From: Bacillota bacterium
GTDB lineage: Bacteria; Bacillota; Clostridia; Lachnospirales; Lachnospiraceae
Direction of reading: 5' to 3'
DNA: 15,096 nt
Assembly (NCBI GenBank): GCA_023441965.1
Contig: JAEZNB010000045.1
Span: forward strand, 1 to 15,096
Shown in pieces: positions 1 to 7,153 of this stretch (positions are counted from its first letter, which is position 1; each line of letters begins with the position of its first letter). The notes below the pieces were generated by a model. That model had not been told where the DNA came from. It made no database searches and saw nothing but the letters and a program-made list of their open reading frames with translations. Position numbers and translations under genes: made by a program.

Positions 1-2471
1 CTTGTCACCCGTCCCCTTGTCACATACTCATTTACCTCCATCCTGCTCCCATCTGTCCGAATCGTAATCGCACCACTTTCTGTCGTCACCTTCACTTCAG
101 CTCCGTTCCGTTGCAGACGTTCCAACAGATCCTCATTCGGGTGTCCATACCTGTTATCCTCTCCGCAGGATATCACGCTGATTTCAGGTGTGATAAAGGC
201 AAGAAACTCCTCCGAGGTAGCGCTTTTCGACCCATGATGGGCTACCTTCAGAACATCATAATCCGCCTCCCCGATATTACCGGAGACTATGCTCTTTGTA
301 AGTAATCTTTCCATGACCTGCTTCTCCCCATCCGGCTCCAGATCTCCCGTCAGCAGCATATCGAATTCTCCATAGGAAAGGCTGATCACAGTCGAATAGG
401 AGTTACTGCCGGAAAATGCATAGTTCTCCGCAGGATGCAGACATTCCAACCGCAGTTTCCCATCCACTATGATGTCTCCTGCATTGATATATAAGATCTC
501 TATTCCGGAAGCGATCGCCTCCTGTTCCAGTTCCAGATAAGCCTCCTCTGCCTCCAGCTTTTTCTTTGGTATACCCAAATCCATAGCCTTACGTTCATTA
601 TCTCTTAGAGTATCTGCCGAATCTGTGTCGGTTAAATCAGGAATCTCTACCCTATTCCTGCTTACTATCCCGATCCCCGGTAGAACCAGGTGCTTAATTA
701 GAATTCTTCCTCCGGCCATCAGCTCCTTCAGACCGCTGATATGATCCTTATCCGCATGGGTTATGATTGCATAATCGATACAGTCCTCACCGGAGGACAG
801 CAGATATGGCTGAAGGCGGTTCCTTCCTACCAGTCCGACATCGGAGCTTCCCCCATCAATCAGATAAGTCCTTCCCCTTTCGTTTCTTAGGACTATGGCT
901 TCCCCCTGCCCCACATCCAGCATGGTTACCGTCAGCCCGTGACTACTCTTTGGCAAGAGCAGTATGATTACAGCAAGCAGGGGTAGGAGGATCAGCCCTT
1001 TGTGCTTATATCTTCCGGCTGCCCATAAGAAACCGAATAGAAGCAGGATATAGAGCAGCACTCGGACGGTATCCGGTCTCCCGGTCGTATAGAGATTGCC
1101 GGGAAGGCTGCTGCCAAGTCTGCAGATTCCTTCAAAGTATTTCAGGATCATATTGGCTCCTCCGATCAGGAATACACCCAGGGGCATGCAGAAGATCCCA
1201 GCGATGCCGGCTGCTATGGAGGATAGCATCAGTAAAGTCATTGCCGGCAATATCAGCAGGTTTATAATTACACTATAGACGGGCAGCTGATAGAAGAAGC
1301 CGAGAATGAGAGGCAAGGTCATCAGCTGGGCGCTGATGCTGGTCAATAATCCTAAGAAGAGGGAAGATTTCAATGGAAAAAGCTTCTGCAGGGCGGGAAC
1401 AAGCAAAGTAATACCAAGAACGGCAGAAAAGGACAGCAGAAAACCGGTTGAAAAGAGCTGTAGGGGATTGTTCAAGAGAATGAGAAAGGCACATAGGGCC
1501 ATGGCAGAGAGGGAATCATAGGTCTTCCCGATGATTTTGGATAGCAGCATAACAGTGAACATGACCACTGCCCGATTTGTAGATACACTGAAATCGGTCA
1601 TAAGTCCGTAGCAGTAGATAAAGAGGATGGAGAGGAGGATCGATGGGATGAGACCGGCTTTGCATTTTCTTAAGAGCTGATACAGTGAATACCCGATTAG
1701 GGTGATATGCAGACCTGAGATTGCAAGAATATGGGCAATACCGTTATCCTGATATAAGGCTTTCAGCTCCTCCTCCAACAGGTACTTCTCTCCTAAGAGC
1801 ATGGCGGACATTACCCCTGCTTCTCTCTCAGGAAAGATGGCGGCATAGACGGAGTGAAGCTTCTTCCGAAGCCTTCCCAAGAAGGCATGGAGCCTGGAAT
1901 AATGATGGTCAGTAACCGTAATCTCCTCGGCTCTCATCTTATAGTCGATCCTTTGGATCCGATAATACAGCGCTTCATTGAACTGACCGGGATTGGTTGG
2001 TTCGGAGAATTGAAATATCTGTCCCGAGACTTGAACTTTATTGCCGACAAGAATTGAGCTTTGATCAGAAGTGTAAATAATGATGCGGTCCACCGGATAG
2101 GTCTCTCCATCGGGGAAGGTAAGAAAATTATTCTTCGTATATATGGTTCTGCCCGAAGCTCTCTCCGTCAGCATGGTGATCTCTCCGATCAGCATGCAGT
2201 CCGCCTTCCCAGTAAAGGCCTGATCCGCTTCCGGCGGTGTGAGCCTCTGGCTCATGGTAAGAAAGCCAAGGAAGAGAATGATGGGCAGGCTCCATAGGAA
2301 GCCGTCCCTTCTGCTGATAAAGCTCACCTGAATCCGATACATCAGAAGATAGATCAGAAGGAAAGCCAGCAGGCATAGCAAAAGCAGCAAGAAAGGGGGA
2401 ACGTGGTACCAGGTCAGGAGCAGACCGACCAGGTATGCCCCTAACAGCCAAATGAAGGGCCTCTTTATCAC
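1..2471 (-). CDS. comEC: ComEC/Rec2 family DNA-uptake channel protein (C-terminus beyond window)
   Basis: Polytopic membrane protein expected to carry single-stranded DNA across the cytoplasmic membrane during transformation. I translated the minus strand from a GTG at 2471, preceded by GGGGGAG at good spacing, and found an open frame of 823 codons to the window edge. The first ~60 residues are very hydrophobic. An N-terminal domain (DUF4131 type) carries the motif NPGQFNEALYY. The competence domain has the family motif IAHILAISGLHI near residue 246. After more membrane segments, a metallo-beta-lactamase-like domain starts near residue 516 (LDVGQGE). Its metal-site residues look intact: H572-A-D574-K-D576-H577, D710 in LLTGDLE and H745-H746 in AHHGSKS. 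The start lies 13 bases after the GerMN lipoprotein stop, so co-transcription is likely. By comparison with the usual ComEC length, only a short tail should be missing. Whether this organism is naturally competent cannot be told from the sequence. Confidence 0.95.
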   Translation of the reverse strand, partial: MIKRPFIWLLGAYLVGLLLTWYHVPPFLLLLLCLLAFLLIYLLMYRIQVSFISRRDGFLWSLPIILFLGFLTMSQRLTPPEADQAFTGKADCMLIGEITMLTERASGRTIYTKNNFLTFPDGETYPVDRIIIYTSDQSSILVGNKVQVSGQIFQFSEPTNPGQFNEALYYRIQRIDYKMRAEEITVTDHHYSRLHAFLGRLRKKLHSVYAAIFPEREAGVMSAMLLGEKYLLEEELKALYQDNGIAHILAISGLHITLIGYSLYQLLRKCKAGLIPSILLSILFIYCYGLMTDFSVSTNRAVVMFTVMLLSKIIGKTYDSLSAMALCAFLILLNNPLQLFSTGFLLSFSAVLGITLLVPALQKLFPLKSSLFLGLLTSISAQLMTLPLILGFFYQLPVYSVIINLLILPAMTLLMLSSIAAGIAGIFCMPLGVFLIGGANMILKYFEGICRLGSSLPGNLYTTGRPDTVRVLLYILLLFGFLWAAGRYKHKGLILLPLLAVIILLLPKSSHGLTVTMLDVGQGEAIVLRNERGRTYLIDGGSSDVGLVGRNRLQPYLLSSGEDCIDYAIITHADKDHISGLKELMAGGRILIKHLVLPGIGIVSRNRVEIPDLTDTDSADTLRDNERKAMDLGIPKKKLEAEEAYLELEQEAIASGIEILYINAGDIIVDGKLRLECLHPAENYAFSGSNSYSTVISLSYGEFDMLLTGDLEPDGEKQVMERLLTKSIVSGNIGEADYDVLKVAHHGSKSATSEEFLAFITPEISVISCGEDNRYGHPNEDLLERLQRNGAEVKVTTESGAITIRTDGSRMEVNEYVTRGRVT

Positions 2472-2484
2472 ATCTCTCTCCCCC

Positions 2485-3414
2485 TTACCTGATCTTACTT
2501 TCCGGTTCAAGGATTTCCAGATTCCGCTCCAGAAAGCCATTGAAGGGGGAAAAGTCATGAAAGCTTTCCAGCAGCTTACCATTGATCATAAACTGAACCT
2601 TACTGATGTCCGGAAGCTCTGCCAATGAATTCACGATAGAATAGATTGTAGCCTCCTCGGAGATACCCGGTATCGGCTCAAGGAATTTCTCATTAAAGTC
2701 TACATAGCAGATTCCTTCCCTGCTGTTCACATTCAGTAAGGTGGTACCGTCCGGAATGGCTTTATACATCCCAAGAGAGATCGGTCCATTGATCAGCTGG
2801 TTGATGATGATCTCTTCAATCGAACCGCTTCCGCTGTATTCGATGACCGTAGTTGTGTCCACCAAGGTTTCTCCTCCTTCGGCGGCATAGTAAAGGGTAA
2901 CCTTATAATTTGTCTGTGCTCCGATCGTCTCGATGAAATCATCCTTGGTCATTAAGCCGATCTTCATCCCGTTGGAGTCGATCAGGGGTTGGCCGTTTAC
3001 ATTGAAGATAATATAGTCCAAGCCGGGAATCTGGCTTAAGGTCTTAACGATGGTGGCCCGGCAAAGCACCTCGGAAATTCCCTTCAGCTCACCATAGCTG
3101 GCCTCAAAATTGATGGTCAGGCTCTTATCCTCACTGAAGGTGTACTCCTTAATTGCCACAGTGTCCGGCATAGCTCTCTTATACACAACATTCTGAGGTT
3201 CGGTCTTCAGAGCGCGCAAAAGCTCCTCCACCAGTTCCTCCTTGGTTGTTCCCGTGGGCTCATAGGTCTCACTGACGATCCCTAAGGACTTCGTATCCAG
3301 GTAATAGATATTATATTTTGCTTTCAGGTCCTGCTGTTTTTCACCCTTACCGCAGCCCGTCAGGCATACGATCAAAACGAAAAGCAAAAGGACCAGGCTT
3401 AAGAGCTTCTTCAT
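2485..3414 (-). CDS. Lipoprotein with two GerMN domains, partner of adjacent two-component system
   Basis: Predicted membrane-anchored lipoprotein of 309 residues. The chosen start at 3414 has GGAGGAG three bases upstream and gives a clean lipoprotein signal peptide: MKK, a hydrophobic core, then lipobox LTGC with the lipidated Cys at residue 21. An upstream in-frame ATG at 3462 adds 16 residues, but has no ribosome binding site and would spoil the signal. Two similar domains follow, about residues 36-150 and 168-285. Each has an early Y-x-(I/V)-x-L/YY strand, a helix ending in a GP/TEP turn, an 'IPDGT/MPDTV' segment and a late 'NG(Q/K)PL' style strand, as expected of GerMN repeats. GerMN domains are known from spore germination protein GerM and from actinobacterial LpqB, which binds the sensor kinase MtrB. 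The gene sits 53 bases after the kinase stop and just before comEC. A role in sensing or modulating that kinase is inferred from context only. Confidence 0.88.
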   Translation of the reverse strand: MKKLLSLVLLLFVLIVCLTGCGKGEKQQDLKAKYNIYYLDTKSLGIVSETYEPTGTTKEELVEELLRALKTEPQNVVYKRAMPDTVAIKEYTFSEDKSLTINFEASYGELKGISEVLCRATIVKTLSQIPGLDYIIFNVNGQPLIDSNGMKIGLMTKDDFIETIGAQTNYKVTLYYAAEGGETLVDTTTVIEYSGSGSIEEIIINQLINGPISLGMYKAIPDGTTLLNVNSREGICYVDFNEKFLEPIPGISEEATIYSIVNSLAELPDISKVQFMINGKLLESFHDFSPFNGFLERNLEILEPESKIR

Positions 3415-3467
3415 ATTCTCCTCCGTCCAATCAGCCCTTACCGTAAGGGTGATCTGATCCATTCGAA

Positions 3468-4940
3468 TTATGCAATGTAGTTTAAAGGAATTCTGACGTT
3501 AAAGGTCGTTCCCTCGCCTTCCTTACTGTACACCTTTATCGCACCTCTGTGCATCTGGATTACATTCTTGGTGATTGCCAGTCCCAGTCCGGTTCCACCG
3601 GATTCTCTGGACCTTGCCTTATCCACACGATAGAATCTCTCGAAGATGAAATCCTGGGCTTCCTCCGGAATACCGATGCCGGAGTCCGAAATCTTAATAA
3701 AGAAATACTTATGGTCCGCATTCAAGGATACCCGGACCCATCCATCCTCCACATTATATTTGACAGCATTCTCGATCAGATTGGTAATAGCCAGGGATAA
3801 TTTCACCTCGTCCACCTCAGCCATGACCGGGCGGAAGCTTTCAAATACCATCTCTACATTCCGCTTCTGAGCAATGGGACGCAGGCGCTTTAAGATCTGC
3901 TCCAGCAGCTCATTGATATTAATCGTGCTGATGTTCATATCTCCTGCCGTCTTGTCCAGCTTAACAAGGGACAGAAGGTCATTGATGATTTTATTTTCTC
4001 TCTCGATCTCATCCGTTATATCCGTCAGGAATTCACGATACAGCTCCACCGGCGCATCCTCCTGCATTATGAGGGAGTCTGCCAATACCTTGATGGAGGT
4101 GATGGGTGTTTTCAGCTCATGGGATACGTTCGACACGAATTCCTGTCTGGAATTCTCCAGCTTCTGCAGGCGGGAGACCATGTGATTGAAGGAATCGGAA
4201 ATCTTCTCGACCTCATAGTAGCCTTGAATGGACAGCTTCTCATCCATATAACCCTCTGTCAGGCGGTCAATGGAATTCACAACGGAGGTCAGAGGCTTGA
4301 TCAGCTTCGCTGAGAAATAGATGGCGAATACGACGATGATTACCGCCAGAGTAATTAAGAATAAGACAGCCCTTTGCTCCAGGCTGTTCAGAATTATCTG
4401 AACGTCCTTTGTAGAGGTGTTCATGACAATAACACCGATTGTTTCCTCGTTTTGAGTATCCTTGATCGGACAGACGATTCGGAGAAATTGGTTCTCCTTG
4501 TCATGATATTTGCTTACAACACCATTAAAGCATTGGAGGACTTCTTTGGATAACAAATACTTACCGGTCTCCAACCCGTAAGAATCGTTTACGATATTCA
4601 GATTATTATTGATGATCAGAATTTTACCGCGATAAATCTCTGCAATCCGGGCAACCTCGGTATCGATCTCAGGCACCTCCGCAAGGGTCAGGTAGCCGGT
4701 CTTCTGTACCATGTTACCAAGTATGTTCGCACGATTTTGCAGCTCACTCATTCTGTTACTGATCGTTCTGTCCTCATAGTTGTCCAATAATAGCCTCGAA
4801 AAAAAGCCGAGAGGAACCACACCTACCACAATAAAAATCAGCAGCATGTAGATCCTCATGCTATTTAGGAAACGTAATTTAGTCCTGATCCTGGAAAAAA
4901 TAGCCAACACCCCATTTTGTATGTATATATTTGGGTTCAC
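3468..4940 (-). CDS. Membrane sensor histidine kinase (HAMP, HisKA, HATPase)
   Basis: Sensor kinase of up to 490 residues that should autophosphorylate and pass phosphate to the adjacent response regulator. Residues about 28-52 form the first membrane helix. An extracytoplasmic sensor domain spans about 53-190, and the second helix is about 191-212. A HAMP linker follows to about 263. The HisKA box FVSNVSHELKTPI has the phospho-acceptor at H274. The ATPase domain has N391 in NLIENAVKYN, the DSGIGIP box at 418-424 and GGTGLGLAI at 448-456. All catalytic motifs are intact. The reading frame overlaps the response regulator by 62 bases if the GTG at 4940 is used. That GTG has only a weak ribosome binding site, so a downstream start, such as TTG before AIFSRIRT or the ATG of MRIYML, is possible; translation is probably coupled. 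The overall architecture resembles WalK/PhoR-type kinases, but no PAS domain is apparent. Confidence 0.95.
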   Translation of the reverse strand: MNPNIYIQNGVLAIFSRIRTKLRFLNSMRIYMLLIFIVVGVVPLGFFSRLLLDNYEDRTISNRMSELQNRANILGNMVQKTGYLTLAEVPEIDTEVARIAEIYRGKILIINNNLNIVNDSYGLETGKYLLSKEVLQCFNGVVSKYHDKENQFLRIVCPIKDTQNEETIGVIVMNTSTKDVQIILNSLEQRAVLFLITLAVIIVVFAIYFSAKLIKPLTSVVNSIDRLTEGYMDEKLSIQGYYEVEKISDSFNHMVSRLQKLENSRQEFVSNVSHELKTPITSIKVLADSLIMQEDAPVELYREFLTDITDEIERENKIINDLLSLVKLDKTAGDMNISTININELLEQILKRLRPIAQKRNVEMVFESFRPVMAEVDEVKLSLAITNLIENAVKYNVEDGWVRVSLNADHKYFFIKISDSGIGIPEEAQDFIFERFYRVDKARSRESGGTGLGLAITKNVIQMHRGAIKVYSKEGEGTTFNVRIPLNYIA

Positions 4941-5574
4941 TCGGATTGCTCTCTATCTTTTCACGGAGTCTTCTGATATGGACATCCACGGTTCTGACAT
5001 CTCCCGGATAATCATAGCCCCAGACGATATTCAGCAGGTTCTCTCTACTGTAGACCTTATTGGGGTTGAATACCAGCAGCTCAAGCAGATCGAATTCCTT
5101 GGCAGTAAGATTCACTTCCTTGCCCCCAATGTAAACCCTTCTGTTCTCACAATCTATCTTCATATCGCCGAAGGCAATGGACCTGCTTTCTTCCGCTGCA
5201 GGTGTATTTCTTCCGCTACGACGCATGATTGCCTTTATCCGGGCTTTTACCTCCAGGATATTAAAGGGCTTAGTGATATAGTCATCGGCACCGTACTCCA
5301 GTCCCAAAATCTTATCCATATCGTCACCCTTGGCTGTCAGCATAATAATGGGCATGGTAGAGAATTCACGGATTTGCTGGCAAACCTCAAAACCGGACAG
5401 CTTGGGTAGCATGACATCTAACAGTACCACGTCATACTCCTTCTTCCTTGCGGCTTCCAGTGCTTCCTCACCATCATAGGCGCAATCCACCTCCATGCCA
5501 TCCTGCTCCAGGCTGAAACGAATCCCCTTCACAATTAACTTCTCATCATCCACCACAAGTACCTTCTTCGCCAT
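4879..5574 (-). CDS. OmpR/PhoB-family response regulator (WalR-like)
   Basis: DNA-binding response regulator of 231 residues. The receiver domain (1-118) has the acidic pair D9-D10, phospho-acceptor D53 in VVLLDVMLP, T80 in MLTAKGD and K102 in TKPF, so it should be fully switchable. A linker of about 15 residues leads to a winged-helix effector domain (about 130-229). Its NLLNIVWGYDYPGDVRTV recognition region and RRLREKIE helix are very close in pattern to WalR/YycF of Firmicutes. The ATG at 5574 is preceded by GAGGTGAAGAG, a sound ribosome binding site. It is followed by the overlapping kinase gene and the GerMN lipoprotein, so the three likely form one signalling unit. The WalR-like look comes from motif similarity. 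No WalH/WalI (YycH/YycI) genes are nearby, so orthology to the essential WalRK system is not claimed. Confidence 0.96.
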   Translation of the reverse strand: MAKKVLVVDDEKLIVKGIRFSLEQDGMEVDCAYDGEEALEAARKKEYDVVLLDVMLPKLSGFEVCQQIREFSTMPIIMLTAKGDDMDKILGLEYGADDYITKPFNILEVKARIKAIMRRSGRNTPAAEESRSIAFGDMKIDCENRRVYIGGKEVNLTAKEFDLLELLVFNPNKVYSRENLLNIVWGYDYPGDVRTVDVHIRRLREKIESNPSEPKYIHTKWGVGYFFQDQD

Positions 5575-5593
5575 CTCTTCACCTCATTTTTAT

Positions 5594-5612
5594 GGAGGCT
5601 GATTAAGCCCCC
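5594..5612 (-). promoter_or_regulatory. Hairpin in the leader of the response regulator gene
   Basis: Read on the minus strand, GGGGGCT pairs with AGCCTCC around a five-base TAATC loop, a seven-pair stem with one G-U. It lies 19 bases upstream of the response regulator start, so close to its ribosome binding site. No T run follows on the minus strand (ATAAAAATG follows), so it is a poor terminator for comEA. It may be a leader hairpin, or chance. Confidence 0.3.
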
Positions 5613-5661
5613 AGAAATTTATCATCATGCTATGACTTTGTAACTATCTTCAGTATTCCTA

Positions 5662-6408
5662 TTAGTGTACCGTGATAAAGCTTACCAGCTTTCCGTATAA
5701 GCCTTCCTTGATTCCGGGAACCTTCATCAGCTCCTCTATGGCCGTAAATTCTCCATTGGCATTACGATAAGCAATAATACTTTCCGCCTTTGCCTCCCCG
5801 ATCCCCGGCAGCTCCATCAGCTCTTCTGCATCGGCTCGGTTGATATTCACCAGCTTGGGTCCGGTCTCTGCTTTCTTAGTACTGACTGATCCCACAACAT
5901 ACTGGTCAGAGGTAAGCTCCTCCACCTCATCCTTCCTGGGGATATAGATCCTCTGTCCATCCTCAAGGGCCATGGCCTGATTGATATAGTCCCCGGCAGC
6001 ATCCTCTGCCAGTCCTCCTGCCAGAATAATCAGCTCTACCAGCCTGCTGTCTGCTTTCAACCGGTAGACATCCGGTTTACGGACCGCACCGCAAAGATGT
6101 ACGTAGATTCCTTCCTCCATATCCTGTCCGGAGGTGGTATCCCCATCTTCTGCCTTCTTCTGTGTCGGTTCTGACAACCCCGTTTGCTTCGGGACAGTGA
6201 GCGCGTCTGTTGTCGTTGGTAAGCTGATGCTGCTCCCCAGTTCTCCGGTTACAGTCTGCTGAAGGTCTGTCTCTTGGTTCGAGAGCTCCCTTAAGGTGGT
6301 CCACTCGGAGGCTTTGCTTCCCTGTTCCGTAAAGCTTCGATAATAGCCTGCTCCGGCAACAGCTAGAATAGCGATGCCAGCCAGCATTATCCATGTTTTC
6401 TTCTTCAT
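5662..6408 (-). CDS. comEA: ComEA-family DNA-binding competence protein (SLBB + helix-hairpin-helix)
   Basis: Membrane-anchored DNA receptor of 248 residues for transforming DNA, which should act with ComEC on the outer face of the membrane. The start at 6408 was chosen because GGAG lies nine bases upstream and it gives a compact anchor: MKKKTW, then a helix to about residue 22. An in-frame ATG eight codons upstream has no good ribosome binding site. Residues 25-98 form a Ser/Thr/Gln-rich, probably disordered spacer. An SLBB domain spans about 100-158 (IYVHLCGAVRKPDVY, ILAGGL, RIYIP). The C-terminus (186-246) is the tandem helix-hairpin-helix domain typical of ComEA, with VNINRADAEELMELPGIGE and VPGIKEG. 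It has its own promoter and lies 87 bases upstream of the response regulator. SLBB-HhH proteins in Gram-positives are usually ComEA; a polysaccharide-related role is unlikely given the HhH half. Confidence 0.92.
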   Translation of the reverse strand: MKKKTWIMLAGIAILAVAGAGYYRSFTEQGSKASEWTTLRELSNQETDLQQTVTGELGSSISLPTTTDALTVPKQTGLSEPTQKKAEDGDTTSGQDMEEGIYVHLCGAVRKPDVYRLKADSRLVELIILAGGLAEDAAGDYINQAMALEDGQRIYIPRKDEVEELTSDQYVVGSVSTKKAETGPKLVNINRADAEELMELPGIGEAKAESIIAYRNANGEFTAIEELMKVPGIKEGLYGKLVSFITVH

Positions 6409-6510
6409 AATCATCATCTCCGATCTATGCATCTTACCCTTCCGGCTATCGATGCATCACATCAAAGACTTAAAAAGTACCCTCTATACCTTTATGATTA
6501 TTCATTTCTT

Positions 6511-6539
6511 ATTTTACATAATCTGTACAGTGATTACAA
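6511..6539 (-). promoter_or_regulatory. Probable sigma-A promoter of comEA
   Basis: On the minus strand, TTGTAA (6534-6539) and TAAAAT (6511-6516) are separated by exactly 17 bases, a reasonable sigma-A promoter for comEA. The start site would fall near 6504, giving a leader of about 95 bases. The spacer contains the palindrome CTGTACAG (6523-6530), which could be part of an operator. Its regulator is not recognisable. Confidence 0.5.
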
Positions 6540-6576
6540 TAGGCATTTCGGCGATTTGGCAACTTTTTTCTATCCT

Positions 6577-7011
6577 TTATTTCCATTTAAAAAGGATAAT
6601 TCCTGCTGCTACCAGGATCAGGCCGATCAGCTTTCTAAGCTCGAACGGAACCCGTTCACAGCCGAATAAGCCACAGAGCTCAAAGAGATAAGCCACAATC
6701 AGCTGTGAGCTGACGATGAACATATTTGCCCTGGCCGGTCCCAGAGCATCCACACTCTTTATGACCGTATAGGTAATCATTGCCCCCAGAACCCCTCCCA
6801 GGAGCATATATTTGTTATCAATTTTGAACAGGGCTGCAAAGCTGCCCTGCCTTCCGGTGGTATACCAGGTACCCAGACAGACAAGCAGAGCTGTAAATTG
6901 GACAAAGCTTGCACAGACCCAAAGACCGGTCTGTTTCGTTACTCCGGTATTGAACACCCCCTGCGTGCTCATCAGCGCGCCGGATAAGACAGCGATCAGA
7001 ATTCCCCACAT
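6577..7011 (-). CDS. Small DMT-family (DUF606/YdcZ-type) membrane protein
   Basis: Integral membrane protein of 144 residues. Five hydrophobic segments are visible at about 2-20, 29-49, 67-86, 92-114 and 126-142. The start at 7011 (MWGILIAVLSG) matches the usual beginning of YdcZ/DUF606 proteins and has AGAAAGG ten bases upstream. The open frame extends 32 codons further upstream, but those codons are hydrophilic and cross the argD terminator hairpin, so they are rejected. The family consists of short DMT-superfamily proteins. By analogy with other half-size DMT proteins it may work as a dimer or with a second subunit. The substrate is unknown. It is isolated between the arg terminator and comEA, and no clear promoter is visible in the 49 bases upstream. 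Codon use resembles its neighbours. Confidence 0.8.
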   Translation of the reverse strand: MWGILIAVLSGALMSTQGVFNTGVTKQTGLWVCASFVQFTALLVCLGTWYTTGRQGSFAALFKIDNKYMLLGGVLGAMITYTVIKSVDALGPARANMFIVSSQLIVAYLFELCGLFGCERVPFELRKLIGLILVAAGIILFKWK

Positions 7012-7058
7012 TGCATTCAAACCTTTCTGATTAGGATGGTTTTCCGGTCCTGGGACAG

Positions 7059-7097
7059 AAAACAGGAAGGATAGCCTACTGCTATTCTTCCTGTTTA
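7059..7097 (-). terminator. Intrinsic terminator after argD
   Basis: A 15-pair stem forms between 7061-7075 and 7081-7095 with a five-base loop (7076-7080) and a single G-U wobble. Read on the minus strand it is followed by TTTT and a C. It lies about 58 bases past the argD stop, so it ends the GNAT-argJ-argB-argD transcript. The T run is on the minus-strand side only, which sets the direction. Confidence 0.85.
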
Positions 7098-7153
7098 ACA
7101 TCTCCATAATCCTGACTGTCTATACCGGTCAGTTCTTCTTATATCACATTTTC

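Noticed and set aside
2128..2451. Minus-strand open frame of 107 codons
   Set aside because: It lies out of frame inside comEC, whose frame from 2471 is continuous and carries the family motifs.
4858..5409. Plus-strand open frame of 183 codons opposite the response regulator
   Set aside because: It is antisense to a gene with intact receiver and winged-helix motifs, has no ribosome binding site and shows no domain pattern.
7012..7107. N-terminal extension of the DMT protein by 32 residues
   Set aside because: The extension is hydrophilic, crosses the argD terminator stem and has no better ribosome binding site; the family normally begins at MWGIL-like sequence.
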